Of a stretch of 64,000 bases of DNA, positions 8,445 through 17,329 are shown in pieces (position 1 is the first letter of the stretch; each line of letters opens with the position of its first letter). The notes beneath the pieces were generated by a model. The model saw only the letters and a list, made by a program, of their open reading frames with translations, ran no database searches and had not been told where the DNA came from. The translations under genes and the position numbers were made by a program. Location of the stretch: NCBI RefSeq assembly GCF_003464085.1, contig NZ_QSDR01000003.1:139291-203290 (forward strand). The letters run 5' to 3'. The DNA is from Clostridium sp. AM58-1XD (GTDB lineage: Bacteria > Bacillota > Clostridia > Lachnospirales > Lachnospiraceae).

Positions 8445-9203
8445 TTATTGTGTCAAAATATTTATAAAGCGGCTGTCCAGTTTATGCTGCTCCGCGCTGG
8501 AGAAGGCGCGGTCGGTTATAACCCCGGTGAAATCGGACAGGTTGGCAAAGCTCTGAAGAGCGTAACTGTTGAATTTACTGCTGTCCACCATCAGATAAGT
8601 CTTCTGGGCAATCTGCATGGCGGCTTTTTTTAAATAAGCCTTTTCGATCGTAGGGCTGAGCACGTCAAAATTAGAAGAAACGGCCGTAGCTCCAATGAAG
8701 GCAGATGTGACACGGAAACTGCTGAGGGACTCCAGCGTTGAAGGTCCGACGGTCGCAAGGGTGGCTTTCAGAATGGTTCCTCCAAGCAAGATTGTATTGA
8801 TATCTCTTTTGCACAAGTCAGTAGCGATCAGAACGTCATTGGTGACAACCGTGAGATTCTGTCTTTGACTCAGGATGACGGCCAGTTCAAAGGTGGTAGT
8901 GCCTGCATCCAGATAGATAATGTCGTTATTGTGAATATGGTTCAGCGCAATCTGAGCCAGTTTCTGTTTGCTTGCCTGATTCAGGACTTTTTTATCTGAA
9001 TAGTCATTTTCTAAACGTACATCCGTCACCAGGGAGGCGCCTCCGTACCGGCGCGAAACCAGCCCCATCTCACTTAGTTTCTGCAAATCCCGGCGGATCG
9101 TCATAGAGCTTACTTTCAGCCGTGCGGAAAGGTCTTCGACTTCTACAAATTCCTGCTGGGCAGCGATTTGCAGAATTTCATTTAGTCTTTGCTCTGCGAT
9201 CAT
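8445..9203 (-). CDS. DeoR/GlpR family transcriptional regulator of the acid-sugar operon
   Basis: 252-residue sugar-phosphate-responsive repressor. The start at 9203 is set by AGGAGG seven bases upstream. The N-terminal DeoR helix-turn-helix (about 1-57) includes SARLKVSSMTIRRDLQKL, and the C-terminal DeoRC sensor (about 75-235) includes the phosphate-binding-type motif DIIYLDAGTTTFELA. It is divergent from the DUF1537 kinase operon. The shared intergenic region carries several AATCAAACA boxes of the kind bound by DeoR-family proteins, so it probably represses both itself and the operon until an acid-sugar phosphate accumulates. Confidence 0.93.
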   Translation of the reverse strand: MIAEQRLNEILQIAAQQEFVEVEDLSARLKVSSMTIRRDLQKLSEMGLVSRRYGGASLVTDVRLENDYSDKKVLNQASKQKLAQIALNHIHNNDIIYLDAGTTTFELAVILSQRQNLTVVTNDVLIATDLCKRDINTILLGGTILKATLATVGPSTLESLSSFRVTSAFIGATAVSSNFDVLSPTIEKAYLKKAAMQIAQKTYLMVDSSKFNSYALQSFANLSDFTGVITDRAFSSAEQHKLDSRFINILTQ

Positions 9204-9242
9204 AAAAAAGCCTCCTTTCAATTTGGTTTATTTGATATATCC

Positions 9243-9271
9243 ATCATAAGGGAATAAAAAAAATAAGTCAA
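9243..9271 (-). promoter_or_regulatory. promoter of the DeoR gene
   Basis: On the minus strand TTGACT (9271-9266) is followed after 17 bases by TATGAT (9248-9243), about 40 bases upstream of the DeoR start. Confidence 0.6.
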
Positions 9272-9296
9272 CAAGTAACTGATAAAAAATAAACAA

Positions 9297-9461
9297 AATC
9301 AAACAAAAAGAAAGAGGAATCAAACAAATTGTACAAAATGGAAATGGTGTTTATGGCATATTCACCAAAAAAAATAAAAAAATAAGAAAGTAATTGACAA
9401 ATAAAAGTAAAAAGACTATTATAAAAACAACAAAATCAAACAAAACAACAAATATCAAACA
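9297..9461. promoter_or_regulatory. array of AATCAAACA operator boxes
   Basis: AATCAAACA occurs at 9297-9305, 9318-9326 and 9434-9442, and TATCAAACA at 9453-9461. The boxes come as two pairs with start-to-start spacing of 21 and 19 bases, close to two helical turns. One pair lies upstream of the kinase promoter, the other just downstream of its -10 box. DeoR-family repressors of Gram-positive bacteria bind TGTTTGATT-like boxes, of which this is the complement. Binding by the adjacent DeoR protein is inferred. Confidence 0.6.
9394..9422 (+). promoter_or_regulatory. promoter of the acid-sugar operon
   Basis: TTGACA at 9394-9399, a 17-base spacer and TATTAT at 9417-9422, near-consensus for the vegetative sigma factor. 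The kinase ATG is at 9488. Confidence 0.75.
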
Positions 9462-9487
9462 CGAAATACAGGGAGATAGAACAACAA

Positions 9488-10833
9488 ATGAACAAAATTT
9501 TGATTCTGGCTGATGATTTAACCGGGGCCAATGATACGGGGGCGGCGATCAGCCAATTAGGATGGAGCACGTGCTCGGTTGTAAATGACCGGATCAGACC
9601 GCCGCGGCTGGAAGAATTCAGCTGTGTAAGCGTAAATCTGGACAGCAGGAGCCTGGAGGCGGAAGCCGCCTATCAGAAGGTGATGGAGGCGGTAGGCAGA
9701 TTTGCCGATCCCGGTATTGCCCTGTATTCAAAACGGATTGATTCCACATTAAGAGGGAATCTTGGAGCGGAGTGCGACGCGCTGCTGGACTACTTGTCCA
9801 ATAAATATAAGGATCAGAATGTACATAAGGAATGGGCGGCAATGATCGTTCCGGCCTTTCCTCAGGCAGGAAGAACTTATGAAGATGATGTCCTCTATGT
9901 AAACGGCGTGCCTCTGGCACAGACGGCTGCCGCCAGAGATCCGAAACGACCTGTCAAAACGTCTTCGGCTTTGGAGATATTCCGCAGACAGTCCGGCCGG
10001 GAAACCGAGGTGATTTCTCTGGAAACAGTCAGGGGAGAGAAAAAACAGATTCTTTCTGAGGTTGAGAAACTGTGGGAGCGTGGCGCCAGAAATATTTTAT
10101 TCGAAGCAGTACACAAGAGGATATAGAACATATAGCGCAGTCGCTGCTGGAATGTAGTTTCCCCTTTATCGCGGCGGATCCGGGAAGTTTTACCGCCGCC
10201 CTTACGGCAGCAAGGTTTGGGGCTGGTACGGAAGGTCGGGAATTCGAGAAGAAAGAATTCGCCGGAGATAAGATATTGGCGGTAATCGGAAGCGTAAACG
10301 ACGTCGCGAAGGCCCAGGCAGCCAAGCTGCTGAAAAGGCCGGATGTGGGCTGGGTGGTGATGGATGTGGAAAAGATCCTGGAGAACAGCTGCCTTTGTGG
10401 AGAACATATGAGACAGGCGGCGGCAGAACTTGTAAAAATAAAGAATCAGAAAAAGATTTCGGCGCTTCTGTTTTCCAGCTCAGTTGAAAAAAAGCATGTT
10501 TCCCTGGATCGTTTTAAAGAGAGGGATCATACAACGCTTGAACAGCTCTGTGAAAAAATCAATCAGTCCATCGCATATATCGCGGCAGAGGCTGTGAACG
10601 AAGGAGGCTTCGGAGGTATTTTCACAACAGGCGGCGATATTACGGTAGCTGTCTGTACGGCGTTAGACGCAGGGGGTATCCGGATAGAAAGAGAAATACT
10701 CCCACTGGCGGTGGGCGGCCGGATTCATCTTGATAACGGAAAAGAAATTTGTATTGCTACAAAGGGCGGAATGATAGGAGATGAACATGCAGCATGTAGC
10801 TGTATCGAATATTTATTAGAAAGATTAAAGTAG
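9488..10833 (+). pseudogene. DUF1537 four-carbon acid sugar kinase (dtnK/otnK-like), interrupted by a -1 frameshift
   Basis: Kinase of the DUF1537 family, which phosphorylates four-carbon acid sugars such as D-threonate or D-erythronate with ATP. The first fragment (9488-10126, 212 residues) carries the N-terminal substrate domain (ILADDLTGANDTG, SKRIDSTLRGN, VPAFPQAGRTY). The second (open to 10833) carries the C-terminal nucleotide-binding domain (FTTGGDITVAVC, IATKGGMIGD). Together they give the family's usual ~420 residues. The frame breaks at about 10110-10111: GCAGTACACAAGAG would read on as A-V-T-Q-E if one base were added. No other damage is visible, so this may be a sequencing error or a recent mutation. 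First gene of the DeoR-controlled operon. Confidence 0.82.
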
Positions 10834-10851
10834 AACCTAAGGAGGTTAATT

Positions 10852-11871
10852 ATGAACAGACCGATCATTGCAATTCCAATGGGAGATCCTGCAGGCGTAG
10901 GGCCGGAAATCGTTATCAAATCTATGATAAATCATGAGGTGTCGGACAAGGCGCGGTGCGTTGCCGTGGGAGACAGCCGTATTTTAAAACGGGCGCTGAC
11001 CTTTCCGGGTATGCCGGATGTGGAAATAAAAACCATTGTAGATCCAAAGGACGGAGACTACAGGATGGGCGTTCTGAATGTGATTGACTTGCACAACCTG
11101 GCTCCTGAAGATTACGAAATGGGGCAAGTAAACGGAAAATGCGGCCAGGCGTCATATGAATACATAGCAAAAGCGATTCAGATGGCCATGGACGGTCAGG
11201 CGGATGCGGTAAGCACCACCCCGATTAATAAAGAGTCTCTGAGGGCGGCAGACATTCCATATATCGGCCATACGGAGATTTTCGGCGCGCTGACCGGCAC
11301 GGAAGACCCACTTACCATATTTGAAGTCAGAAATATGAGAGTCTTTTTCCTTACGCGTCATATGAGCTTGAGAAAGGCATGTGACTCCATTACAAAAGAG
11401 AGAATTATTGATTATGTGAAGCGCAGCCAGGAAGTATTAAAGCAGCTGGGCGTAGAAGACGGTATTATGGCGATCGCAGGGCTGAACCCCCACAGCGGCG
11501 AACACGGACTGTTTGGGGATGAAGAGGTTCAGGAGGTATATCCGGCAATTGAGGAACTCAAGGAACAGGGCTATCCGGTAGAGGGGCCGATCGGCGCGGA
11601 TTCCGTATTCCATCTGGCGCTTCAGGGGCGGTACAACAGTGTCCTTTCCTTGTACCATGACCAGGGCCACATAGCTACAAAGACTCTTGATTTTTACCGT
11701 ACGATTTCGATTACGGGAGGAATGCCCATTCTCAGGACATCCGTGGACCACGGTACGGCATTTGATGTGGCGGGCAAAGGAGTTGTGAGCAGTATCAGTA
11801 TGGAAGAAGCAATTTTGGTGGGAGCGAAATACGCTCCGTCGTTTACAAAACATACAGAAGAAAGGGAGTAG
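10852..11871 (+). CDS. pdxA2: PdxA2-type 4-phospho-D-threonate/erythronate dehydrogenase
   Basis: 339-residue member of the PdxA family of NAD-dependent, metal-dependent dehydrogenases. Metal-binding histidines lie in [28 protein letters not shown] and [22 protein letters not shown] precedes the start. Next to a DUF1537 kinase this is expected to be PdxA2, which oxidises and decarboxylates 4-phosphothreonate to dihydroxyacetone phosphate, and not the vitamin B6 enzyme; no other pdx gene is nearby. The role is inferred from context, the family from sequence. The glycoside-hydrolase gene begins three bases after its stop. Confidence 0.9.
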   Translation: MNRPIIAIPMGDPAGVGPEIVIKSMINHEVSDKARCVAVGDSRILKRALTFPGMPDVEIKTIVDPKDGDYRMGVLNVIDLHNLAPEDYEMGQVNGKCGQASYEYIAKAIQMAMDGQADAVSTTPINKESLRAADIPYIGHTEIFGALTGTEDPLTIFEVRNMRVFFLTRHMSLRKACDSITKERIIDYVKRSQEVLKQLGVEDGIMAIAGLNPHSGEHGLFGDEEVQEVYPAIEELKEQGYPVEGPIGADSVFHLALQGRYNSVLSLYHDQGHIATKTLDFYRTISITGGMPILRTSVDHGTAFDVAGKGVVSSISMEEAILVGAKYAPSFTKHTEERE

Positions 11872-11874
11872 ATT

Positions 11875-14031
11875 ATGGAGAAAATGTGGTATCAGAAACA
11901 GTTGCGCATGGTACAGACTGTTTTGAGAGAACCAGACATTGTAAACTATGATGCAAAGGCGGTGACGGATTATCTGGTCAAGTCCAACGCCAACTGCATA
12001 ATTGTTAATGCGGGAGGCATCGTAGACTTCTTTCATTCGGGGCTGGAGGGAGCGAACCTGAATCCTTTTATGAAAAATGAAGACGTTCTGGGAGATTTGG
12101 TAAGAGAGGCCCATGCAAGAGACATAAAAGTAATCTGCCGAATCGATTTCCGTGGAGCCGAGAAGGATTTTTACAGGTCTCATCCCGACTGGTTTGCGTG
12201 TGAAGAAGACGGCGGCCCCAAAATGATGAGTTCAACAATTAAATCAGAGGTGGATATCTATACCCCGTGTTACAACAGCCGCTATATGAATGAACATGCC
12301 ATGGATTTTACACGTTCCATCTTCAGGCAGTATGATGTGGATGGAATATGGGAAAATGCATTAGGTATCCCACACGGCGTCTGTCGCTGCGTACGGTGCC
12401 GTACAAAATACAGACAGGATATGGGAAAGGATCTTCCTGCTGAGGCCCAGATGAAGATTCCGGCAGTAAGGGAAGAGTATAGAAAATGGAAATATCAGTG
12501 TGCAAAAGAACATATTGAAAGAATTAAAAATACAGTAAAAGAGTTTGGCGAGGATAAGGCTTACGCAGCTGAGATATTTGGATTTCTGCGGACAGCGGAA
12601 AGGGAGGCCGTCAATGTTTTGGACTTGGATATGGCAAAAGAAAGCTTTGACTATCTCGTGACTCCGGCCATGGTTTCCCAGGAGGCATATCCAGCTGCTT
12701 ATGATTCGGGGTTGGTTTACACCGGATCAATTGTGAAGCATATGAAAATGATCAGCAGGGAGAAACAGGCGGTTCTGCTGTTTGGAAATAACGGAGGAAC
12801 GCTGCGCTACGTAAAAGATCCTGCTGCGGAAAATAAAATATGGCTGTGGGAAGCTGTTTCTGCCGGCGGAGGTTTCTGGAACTGTCTGTTTAACGGTCAG
12901 CATCCGGCAGCGACTCATGATAACAGAGCGGCATATATTTCCAAGCCGATGTTTGATTTTCTGAAGGAAAATGAAGAGATTCTGGAAGAAAATTATCCAA
13001 TGGCGGAAGCGGCAATTTATGCTTCCAAGCCAACCCGTGATATTTTCGGCAATACGGTAAACTCGGATATGGATCGTTTCTGCTGCAATATGAAGGGCGT
13101 AGAAAAGATATTGGCGGGGAAACACATTCAATTCGTTCATATTCCCGGCGGCGTTTCTATCACGCTGGAAGAACTGAAACCATATAAAGTCATTATTCTG
13201 CCAAATGCAGCCTGTATGTCTGACTATGAAGTATCCGTATTCGAACAATATGTAAGAGAAGGCGGCAGTGTAATAGCCAGTTATGAAACAAGCCTGTATG
13301 ACGAGAACGGCAGAAAACGTTCTGATTTTGCACTGGGAAATGTATTTGGCATAACGAATACGGGAACGGTGGAGGATACGAGAGTCGATTGTTATCAGCT
13401 GATCCGGGACAGAGAAAGTCCGCTTCTGAGGGGGATAACAGATACACAAGTGCTGGCAAATGGTGAACATACCATACTGGTAAACGAGCTGCCGGGCGCC
13501 AATACTGCTACTACATATATTCCGATTATCCGCAACCAGCCGCCTGAGAAGGCATGGATCCGGGATATGAAGACCGTATACCCCGTTTCATTGATAAATC
13601 ATTGGGGAAGCGGAAAAGCAGTATATTTTGCGTTCCCGATTGGACGCGCATTATATAAGTACGCTCATGATGATTTTGTACAGTTATTTGAAAATGCACT
13701 GGACGCAGCACTTGGAGACAAGACTATGCTTACTACAAATGCTCCGGCCAGCGTTCATATCCAGATGATCAATACAGGTGAAGATCAAAAAGATATCATG
13801 ATGAGCCTTGTGAACCATACCGGAACCATGTACCGTCCGGTACAGGAGGTGGTTCCCGTACATCAGATCGAAGTCAAGATCGAGCTGCCTCATTCACCGA
13901 AAGAATTGCGCATTTTAAGGGCGGAAGCTCCGGCTGTATTTAAGGAAAAAGAGCGGGAAGACGGAACGGTAACCGTAACCTTTTGCTTGGATAAGCTGGA
14001 AGAATTTGCGGCAATCTGGATAAGGCTGTAA
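11875..14031 (+). CDS. GHL6-type glycoside hydrolase with beta-galactosidase trimerisation-like domain
   Basis: 718-residue protein without a signal peptide, so likely cytoplasmic. The N-terminal ~350 residues form a (beta/alpha)8-type domain like hypothetical glycosyl hydrolase 6 (VTDYLVKSNANCIIVNAGG, FRQYDVDGIWENALG, CRCVRCRTKY with a Cys pair). The middle (about 370-580) resembles the GH42 trimerisation domain (LKPYKVIILPNAACMSDYEV, YVREGGSVIASYET). The rest is a beta-rich C-terminus. It is embedded in the acid-sugar operon, so its substrate is probably a glycoside or oligosaccharide that releases the acid sugar handled by the kinase and PdxA2. Catalytic acids cannot be named with confidence. 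Confidence 0.75.
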   Translation: MEKMWYQKQLRMVQTVLREPDIVNYDAKAVTDYLVKSNANCIIVNAGGIVDFFHSGLEGANLNPFMKNEDVLGDLVREAHARDIKVICRIDFRGAEKDFYRSHPDWFACEEDGGPKMMSSTIKSEVDIYTPCYNSRYMNEHAMDFTRSIFRQYDVDGIWENALGIPHGVCRCVRCRTKYRQDMGKDLPAEAQMKIPAVREEYRKWKYQCAKEHIERIKNTVKEFGEDKAYAAEIFGFLRTAEREAVNVLDLDMAKESFDYLVTPAMVSQEAYPAAYDSGLVYTGSIVKHMKMISREKQAVLLFGNNGGTLRYVKDPAAENKIWLWEAVSAGGGFWNCLFNGQHPAATHDNRAAYISKPMFDFLKENEEILEENYPMAEAAIYASKPTRDIFGNTVNSDMDRFCCNMKGVEKILAGKHIQFVHIPGGVSITLEELKPYKVIILPNAACMSDYEVSVFEQYVREGGSVIASYETSLYDENGRKRSDFALGNVFGITNTGTVEDTRVDCYQLIRDRESPLLRGITDTQVLANGEHTILVNELPGANTATTYIPIIRNQPPEKAWIRDMKTVYPVSLINHWGSGKAVYFAFPIGRALYKYAHDDFVQLFENALDAALGDKTMLTTNAPASVHIQMINTGEDQKDIMMSLVNHTGTMYRPVQEVVPVHQIEVKIELPHSPKELRILRAEAPAVFKEKEREDGTVTVTFCLDKLEEFAAIWIRL

Positions 14032-14078
14032 CAGAATCTTACAGATCAGTGATAAAACAACAAAACAGGAGGATAACT

Positions 14079-15125
14079 ATGAAAAGATTACTTGCAGTGA
14101 TGTTAACAGCAGCTATGGGACTTAGTTTAACCGCGTGTCAGGGAACAACGAAGGACAGTTCGGAAGGTAATCCGGGCCAGTCGGTTACAGAAGCTTCTGA
14201 AGGAAAGCAGGACGCTTCTGTCGAATGGCCGACCGTTAAGAATGTAGAAATCATTTGTCCGGCAAATGCAGGGTCAGGTACGGACGGCGTATGCCGCGCT
14301 CTGGCATCCCACTGGGGAAAGATGTTTCCGGACCATAATTTTACAGTTACAAACGATGCTTCTGGCGGATATACAGTTGCTTATGAAATGGGCCGCAACA
14401 GTGATACAGACGGAAGTACGATCCTGGTAGGAACGCCGTCCATGCTGATGACTTATTACTTTGGGGTATATGATCATCTGGTTACGGATCCATCGGAATT
14501 TCAGATTATAAACTGTATAAAAGTCAACACAGATGTAGCAGCAATCTGCGTAAAAGCTGATTCTCCATACCAGACGCTGGACGATCTGGTAGAGGCTGCG
14601 AAAGCAAACCCGAATACAATTTCAGTAGGAACCGGTTCTGGAAATATTGTTTATGCAGGAGCTTTAAATATTGAAAACGCACTGGGCTGTACCTTCCGTA
14701 AGGTGGACGGAGCAGACAATAATGAACGTATTACGAACCTTTTGGGCGGATTTAACGACTGGGCATATCTGACGCCTGCAGTAGCGGATCAGTATGTACA
14801 GAACGGTGATATGCGTATCCTGGCTTATGCTGCCAACGAACGGTCAAAGGTCTATCCGGATATTCCGTGCTTCGATGAATTGGGCTATCATATGGAATAT
14901 GATGTTCCGACCGGCTATATCCTGTGCTGCAATCCTGGTATGAGTGATGAATTGGCTGAGGCTATTTCTGCCACGCTGCCGGGGCTTAAAGACGATGAGA
15001 TGTGGAATACACTGCTGAATACCACTTTTAAAGGCGGTACGTGGGATTACGTGGATCGAAGCGGGGGCATACAGATCGTAAAAGACATGCAGACCTTCTG
15101 TGACGACCTTGGCTTGGGAGCATAA
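14079..15125 (+). CDS. tctC: TctC-type substrate-binding lipoprotein of a tripartite tricarboxylate transporter
   Basis: 348-residue extracytoplasmic solute receptor. AGGAGG fixes the start at 14079 in preference to 14049. A lipoprotein signal ends in LSLTAC with Cys20 as the lipidated residue, followed by a Ser/Glu-rich linker and the Bug-type binding domain (from about 50: VEIICPANAGSGTDGVCRAL). TctC proteins bind carboxylated compounds, so with the acid-sugar catabolic genes the ligand is likely a sugar acid or sugar-acid glycoside. A stem-loop follows the stop and may raise its expression above that of the membrane parts. Confidence 0.9.
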   Translation: MKRLLAVMLTAAMGLSLTACQGTTKDSSEGNPGQSVTEASEGKQDASVEWPTVKNVEIICPANAGSGTDGVCRALASHWGKMFPDHNFTVTNDASGGYTVAYEMGRNSDTDGSTILVGTPSMLMTYYFGVYDHLVTDPSEFQIINCIKVNTDVAAICVKADSPYQTLDDLVEAAKANPNTISVGTGSGNIVYAGALNIENALGCTFRKVDGADNNERITNLLGGFNDWAYLTPAVADQYVQNGDMRILAYAANERSKVYPDIPCFDELGYHMEYDVPTGYILCCNPGMSDELAEAISATLPGLKDDEMWNTLLNTTFKGGTWDYVDRSGGIQIVKDMQTFCDDLGLGA

Positions 15126-15151
15126 ATAGCGGAAAAGACGTAAAGAAAGGT

Positions 15152-15180
15152 TTTCCCCTCAGCGGTCCGCTCAGGGGAAA
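15152..15180 (+). promoter_or_regulatory. intercistronic stem-loop between tctC and tctB
   Basis: TTTCCCCTCAGCGG pairs with CCGCTCAGGGGAAA with one mismatch and almost no loop; no T-run follows. This type of hairpin between a binding-protein gene and its permease genes usually stabilises the upstream message or attenuates the downstream one. Confidence 0.65.
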
Positions 15181-15209
15181 GCACTCTGCTCTGGGAAAGG
15201 AGAGTATAC

Positions 15210-15671
15210 ATGAAGAGAGATCGAGTGAACGGCATCGTTGGAGTTATTATTGGCGTGCTGATTATCGCCGGGGCCCTGCGCCTGCCTCCATCGAAAGTGC
15301 CGGATGATATCGGGCCTGCGGTTTTTCCCATTATTGCAGCGGTAATGATAATAATTCCCGGATTATTCCTGACCTTCAAAAAGGCCTTTACTGAAGAGTG
15401 CCCTTTTTTGAACAGACAAGAATGGAAACGCCTTGGAATCCTTGTGCTGGTTTTTATATTATATGCAGTACTGTTGTATATGGTTGGTTTTCTGGTAGCG
15501 ACTCCAATTATTACTTTTATTATCAGCAAGATGTTTTCGCAGGGTAAAAAAGTTCCTGCATGGCAGCTGATTGTCTATGCTCTTATACTAACCATAATAG
15601 TTTATATGTGTTTCTACAAAGGGCTGGGGTTGAAACTGCCACGTGGTGAATTCTTTAATCTGGATCTATAA
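15210..15671 (+). CDS. tctB: TctB-type small membrane subunit of the tripartite tricarboxylate transporter
   Basis: 153 residues with four predicted membrane spans (about 8-28, 38-58, 78-98, 110-145). The size, the hydrophobicity and the position between TctC and TctA identify it as the small subunit; TctB sequences are poorly conserved. GGAAAGGAGAG lies before the ATG. Confidence 0.87.
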   Translation: MKRDRVNGIVGVIIGVLIIAGALRLPPSKVPDDIGPAVFPIIAAVMIIIPGLFLTFKKAFTEECPFLNRQEWKRLGILVLVFILYAVLLYMVGFLVATPIITFIISKMFSQGKKVPAWQLIVYALILTIIVYMCFYKGLGLKLPRGEFFNLDL

Positions 15672-15683
15672 GGAGGGATACAT

Positions 15684-17201
15684 ATGTGGTCGTATTTAGG
15701 AGAATCCTTTATTACCCTGTTTAGCTTTGAAGTGCTGATGTTGTGCCTGGGAGGCGGTATCATCGGCATTATTCTGGGATGTATTCCCGGCCTCTCAGGT
15801 GGTACGGGCATGATGCTTGTACTTCCGATGACGTATGCTATGGATCCGGTTAAGGCAGTAGCGCTCTTATGCAGCATATATATCGGCGGTGTATCGGGTG
15901 GATTTATCGGTTCTATTCTGGTAGGAATTCCGGGTACCAACGGTTCCGTAGCGACTGTCTTTGACGGATATGAATTTACAAAAAAAGGTGATCCTGTAAC
16001 TGCGCTCAGCGTAGGTACGGTGGCAAATTTTATCGGTACACTTCCAAGTATTATTATTGCCATGTTCTGTGCTTCCTGGGTAGCATCCTTTGCAGTAAAC
16101 ATGGGACCGTGGGAGCTGTTCAGCCTGAGTATGTGTGCTATGGTTATGGTTTCCTCTCTGGCAGAGGGGAATATGATGAAAAGCCTGATGGGAGTAGGAA
16201 TAGGTCTCGCTTTTACCACGATCGGGCGTGCGCCGGTCAGCGGTACTGTGCGTTTTACCTTTGGAAATTATCACTTGGCAGCAGGACTTCCTCTCGTTTG
16301 TGTATGCATGGGAATCTTTGCAGGGCGTACGATTTTGCTGGAATATGCAAAGTCAGAGCGTATGGGTGGCAACGGCCCTCAGATTAAAGTAGGCGGATTT
16401 AAGCTGCCCAAGGGTGATATTATAAGAGAAAAAGTCAATATTATTCGTTCCTTTATCATTGGTTTGTTTATCGGATTTCTGCCTGGACTAGGAAGCGGAC
16501 TTTCCAACGTAGTGGCCTATACGATGGCCAAAAATGGGGACAAGCATCCGGAGAAATTCGGTACCGGCTGTACAGCCGGCGTATGGGCACCGGAGGTGGC
16601 AAACAATGCTTCTGTAGGCGGTGCTATTATCCCCATGATCGCTCTTGGAATTCCAGGGGATGCTCAGACAGCATTACTTCTGAGCGGTTTTATCATTCAG
16701 GGCGTTGAAGCCGGTCCTCTGTTGATTCGGAATAATCCCGGCATTGTATACATGATATATGCCTCCTTGATTTTTTGTGCAGTGGCCATCTTAATTATTG
16801 AAGTAGTTGGTATGCGGGCATTTCCTATGTTGCTTCAGGCACCATATCATCTGCTCTATCCGGCGATCCTGGTCCTGTGCTTTGTAGGGGCATATGCCTG
16901 CGTCGGCAATACATTTGCCATTTTACTGGCTATTATATGTACTTTGTTCGGTGTTTGGATGTCTTACGCAAATATTCCATCTACGCCGTTTCTTCTGGCC
17001 TTTATTCTGGGCAGTAATGTGGAAAAATATCTGAGAAATGGAGTCAGTTACTCCCCTCAATACGGCTTGATGTCCTTCTTTGTAAGACCTGTTTCCTGTG
17101 TCTTGTTGCTTTTGGCAATCTTTCTTCTGTTTTGGCCTATGATCCGCAGCGCATGGAGAAAGAAACATCCGCCGGTAATTAAAGTGATGGAAGAGGATTA
17201 A
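15684..17201 (+). CDS. tctA: TctA-type large membrane subunit of the tripartite tricarboxylate transporter
   Basis: 505-residue permease with about 11-12 membrane spans. The conserved Gly/Pro-rich segments GCIPGLSGGTGMML (about 32-45), GIPGTNGSVATVFDGYEF (about 76-93) and the later FLPGLGSGLSN and IPGDAQTALLLSG are the repeated TctA signatures. It completes the transporter and the operon; a hairpin terminator follows after 19 bases. Confidence 0.93.
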   Translation: MWSYLGESFITLFSFEVLMLCLGGGIIGIILGCIPGLSGGTGMMLVLPMTYAMDPVKAVALLCSIYIGGVSGGFIGSILVGIPGTNGSVATVFDGYEFTKKGDPVTALSVGTVANFIGTLPSIIIAMFCASWVASFAVNMGPWELFSLSMCAMVMVSSLAEGNMMKSLMGVGIGLAFTTIGRAPVSGTVRFTFGNYHLAAGLPLVCVCMGIFAGRTILLEYAKSERMGGNGPQIKVGGFKLPKGDIIREKVNIIRSFIIGLFIGFLPGLGSGLSNVVAYTMAKNGDKHPEKFGTGCTAGVWAPEVANNASVGGAIIPMIALGIPGDAQTALLLSGFIIQGVEAGPLLIRNNPGIVYMIYASLIFCAVAILIIEVVGMRAFPMLLQAPYHLLYPAILVLCFVGAYACVGNTFAILLAIICTLFGVWMSYANIPSTPFLLAFILGSNVEKYLRNGVSYSPQYGLMSFFVRPVSCVLLLLAIFLLFWPMIRSAWRKKHPPVIKVMEED

Positions 17202-17220
17202 ATAATTGGATAAAAAAATA

Positions 17221-17278
17221 AACAGGATATGCAGCGCGCAGAGGCAGCAGCCAATGCAGGAAGCATATCCTGTTTTTG
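17221..17278 (+). terminator. hairpin terminator of the acid-sugar operon (repeat element D)
   Basis: AACAGGATATGC (17221-17232) pairs with GCATATCCTGTT (17263-17274), followed by TTTG. The interior, read on the minus strand, contains a TTGGC..CTGCCT..CGC core resembling the elements at 25532, 39524 and 46155. It lies between convergent genes and may act in both directions. Confidence 0.8.
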
Positions 17279-17329
17279 TTGGTGTTTTTACTTGAAACTT
17301 ACTTGGGATTTTGCTTACAGGCTGTAATG

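Noticed and set aside
10072..10126. The second kinase fragment as a separate gene starting at 10072
   Set aside because: Its first residues come from the wrong frame of the preceding fragment; family sequence begins only after the break near 10110.
10852..11871. Vitamin B6 biosynthesis role for the PdxA homolog
   Set aside because: The genetic context is a DUF1537 kinase operon, where PdxA2 has the acid-sugar role.
11437..13470. Long minus-strand frames opposite pdxA2 and the hydrolase gene (up to 248 codons)
   Set aside because: They mirror the codon bias of strongly supported plus-strand genes, have no ribosome sites and show no recognisable domains.
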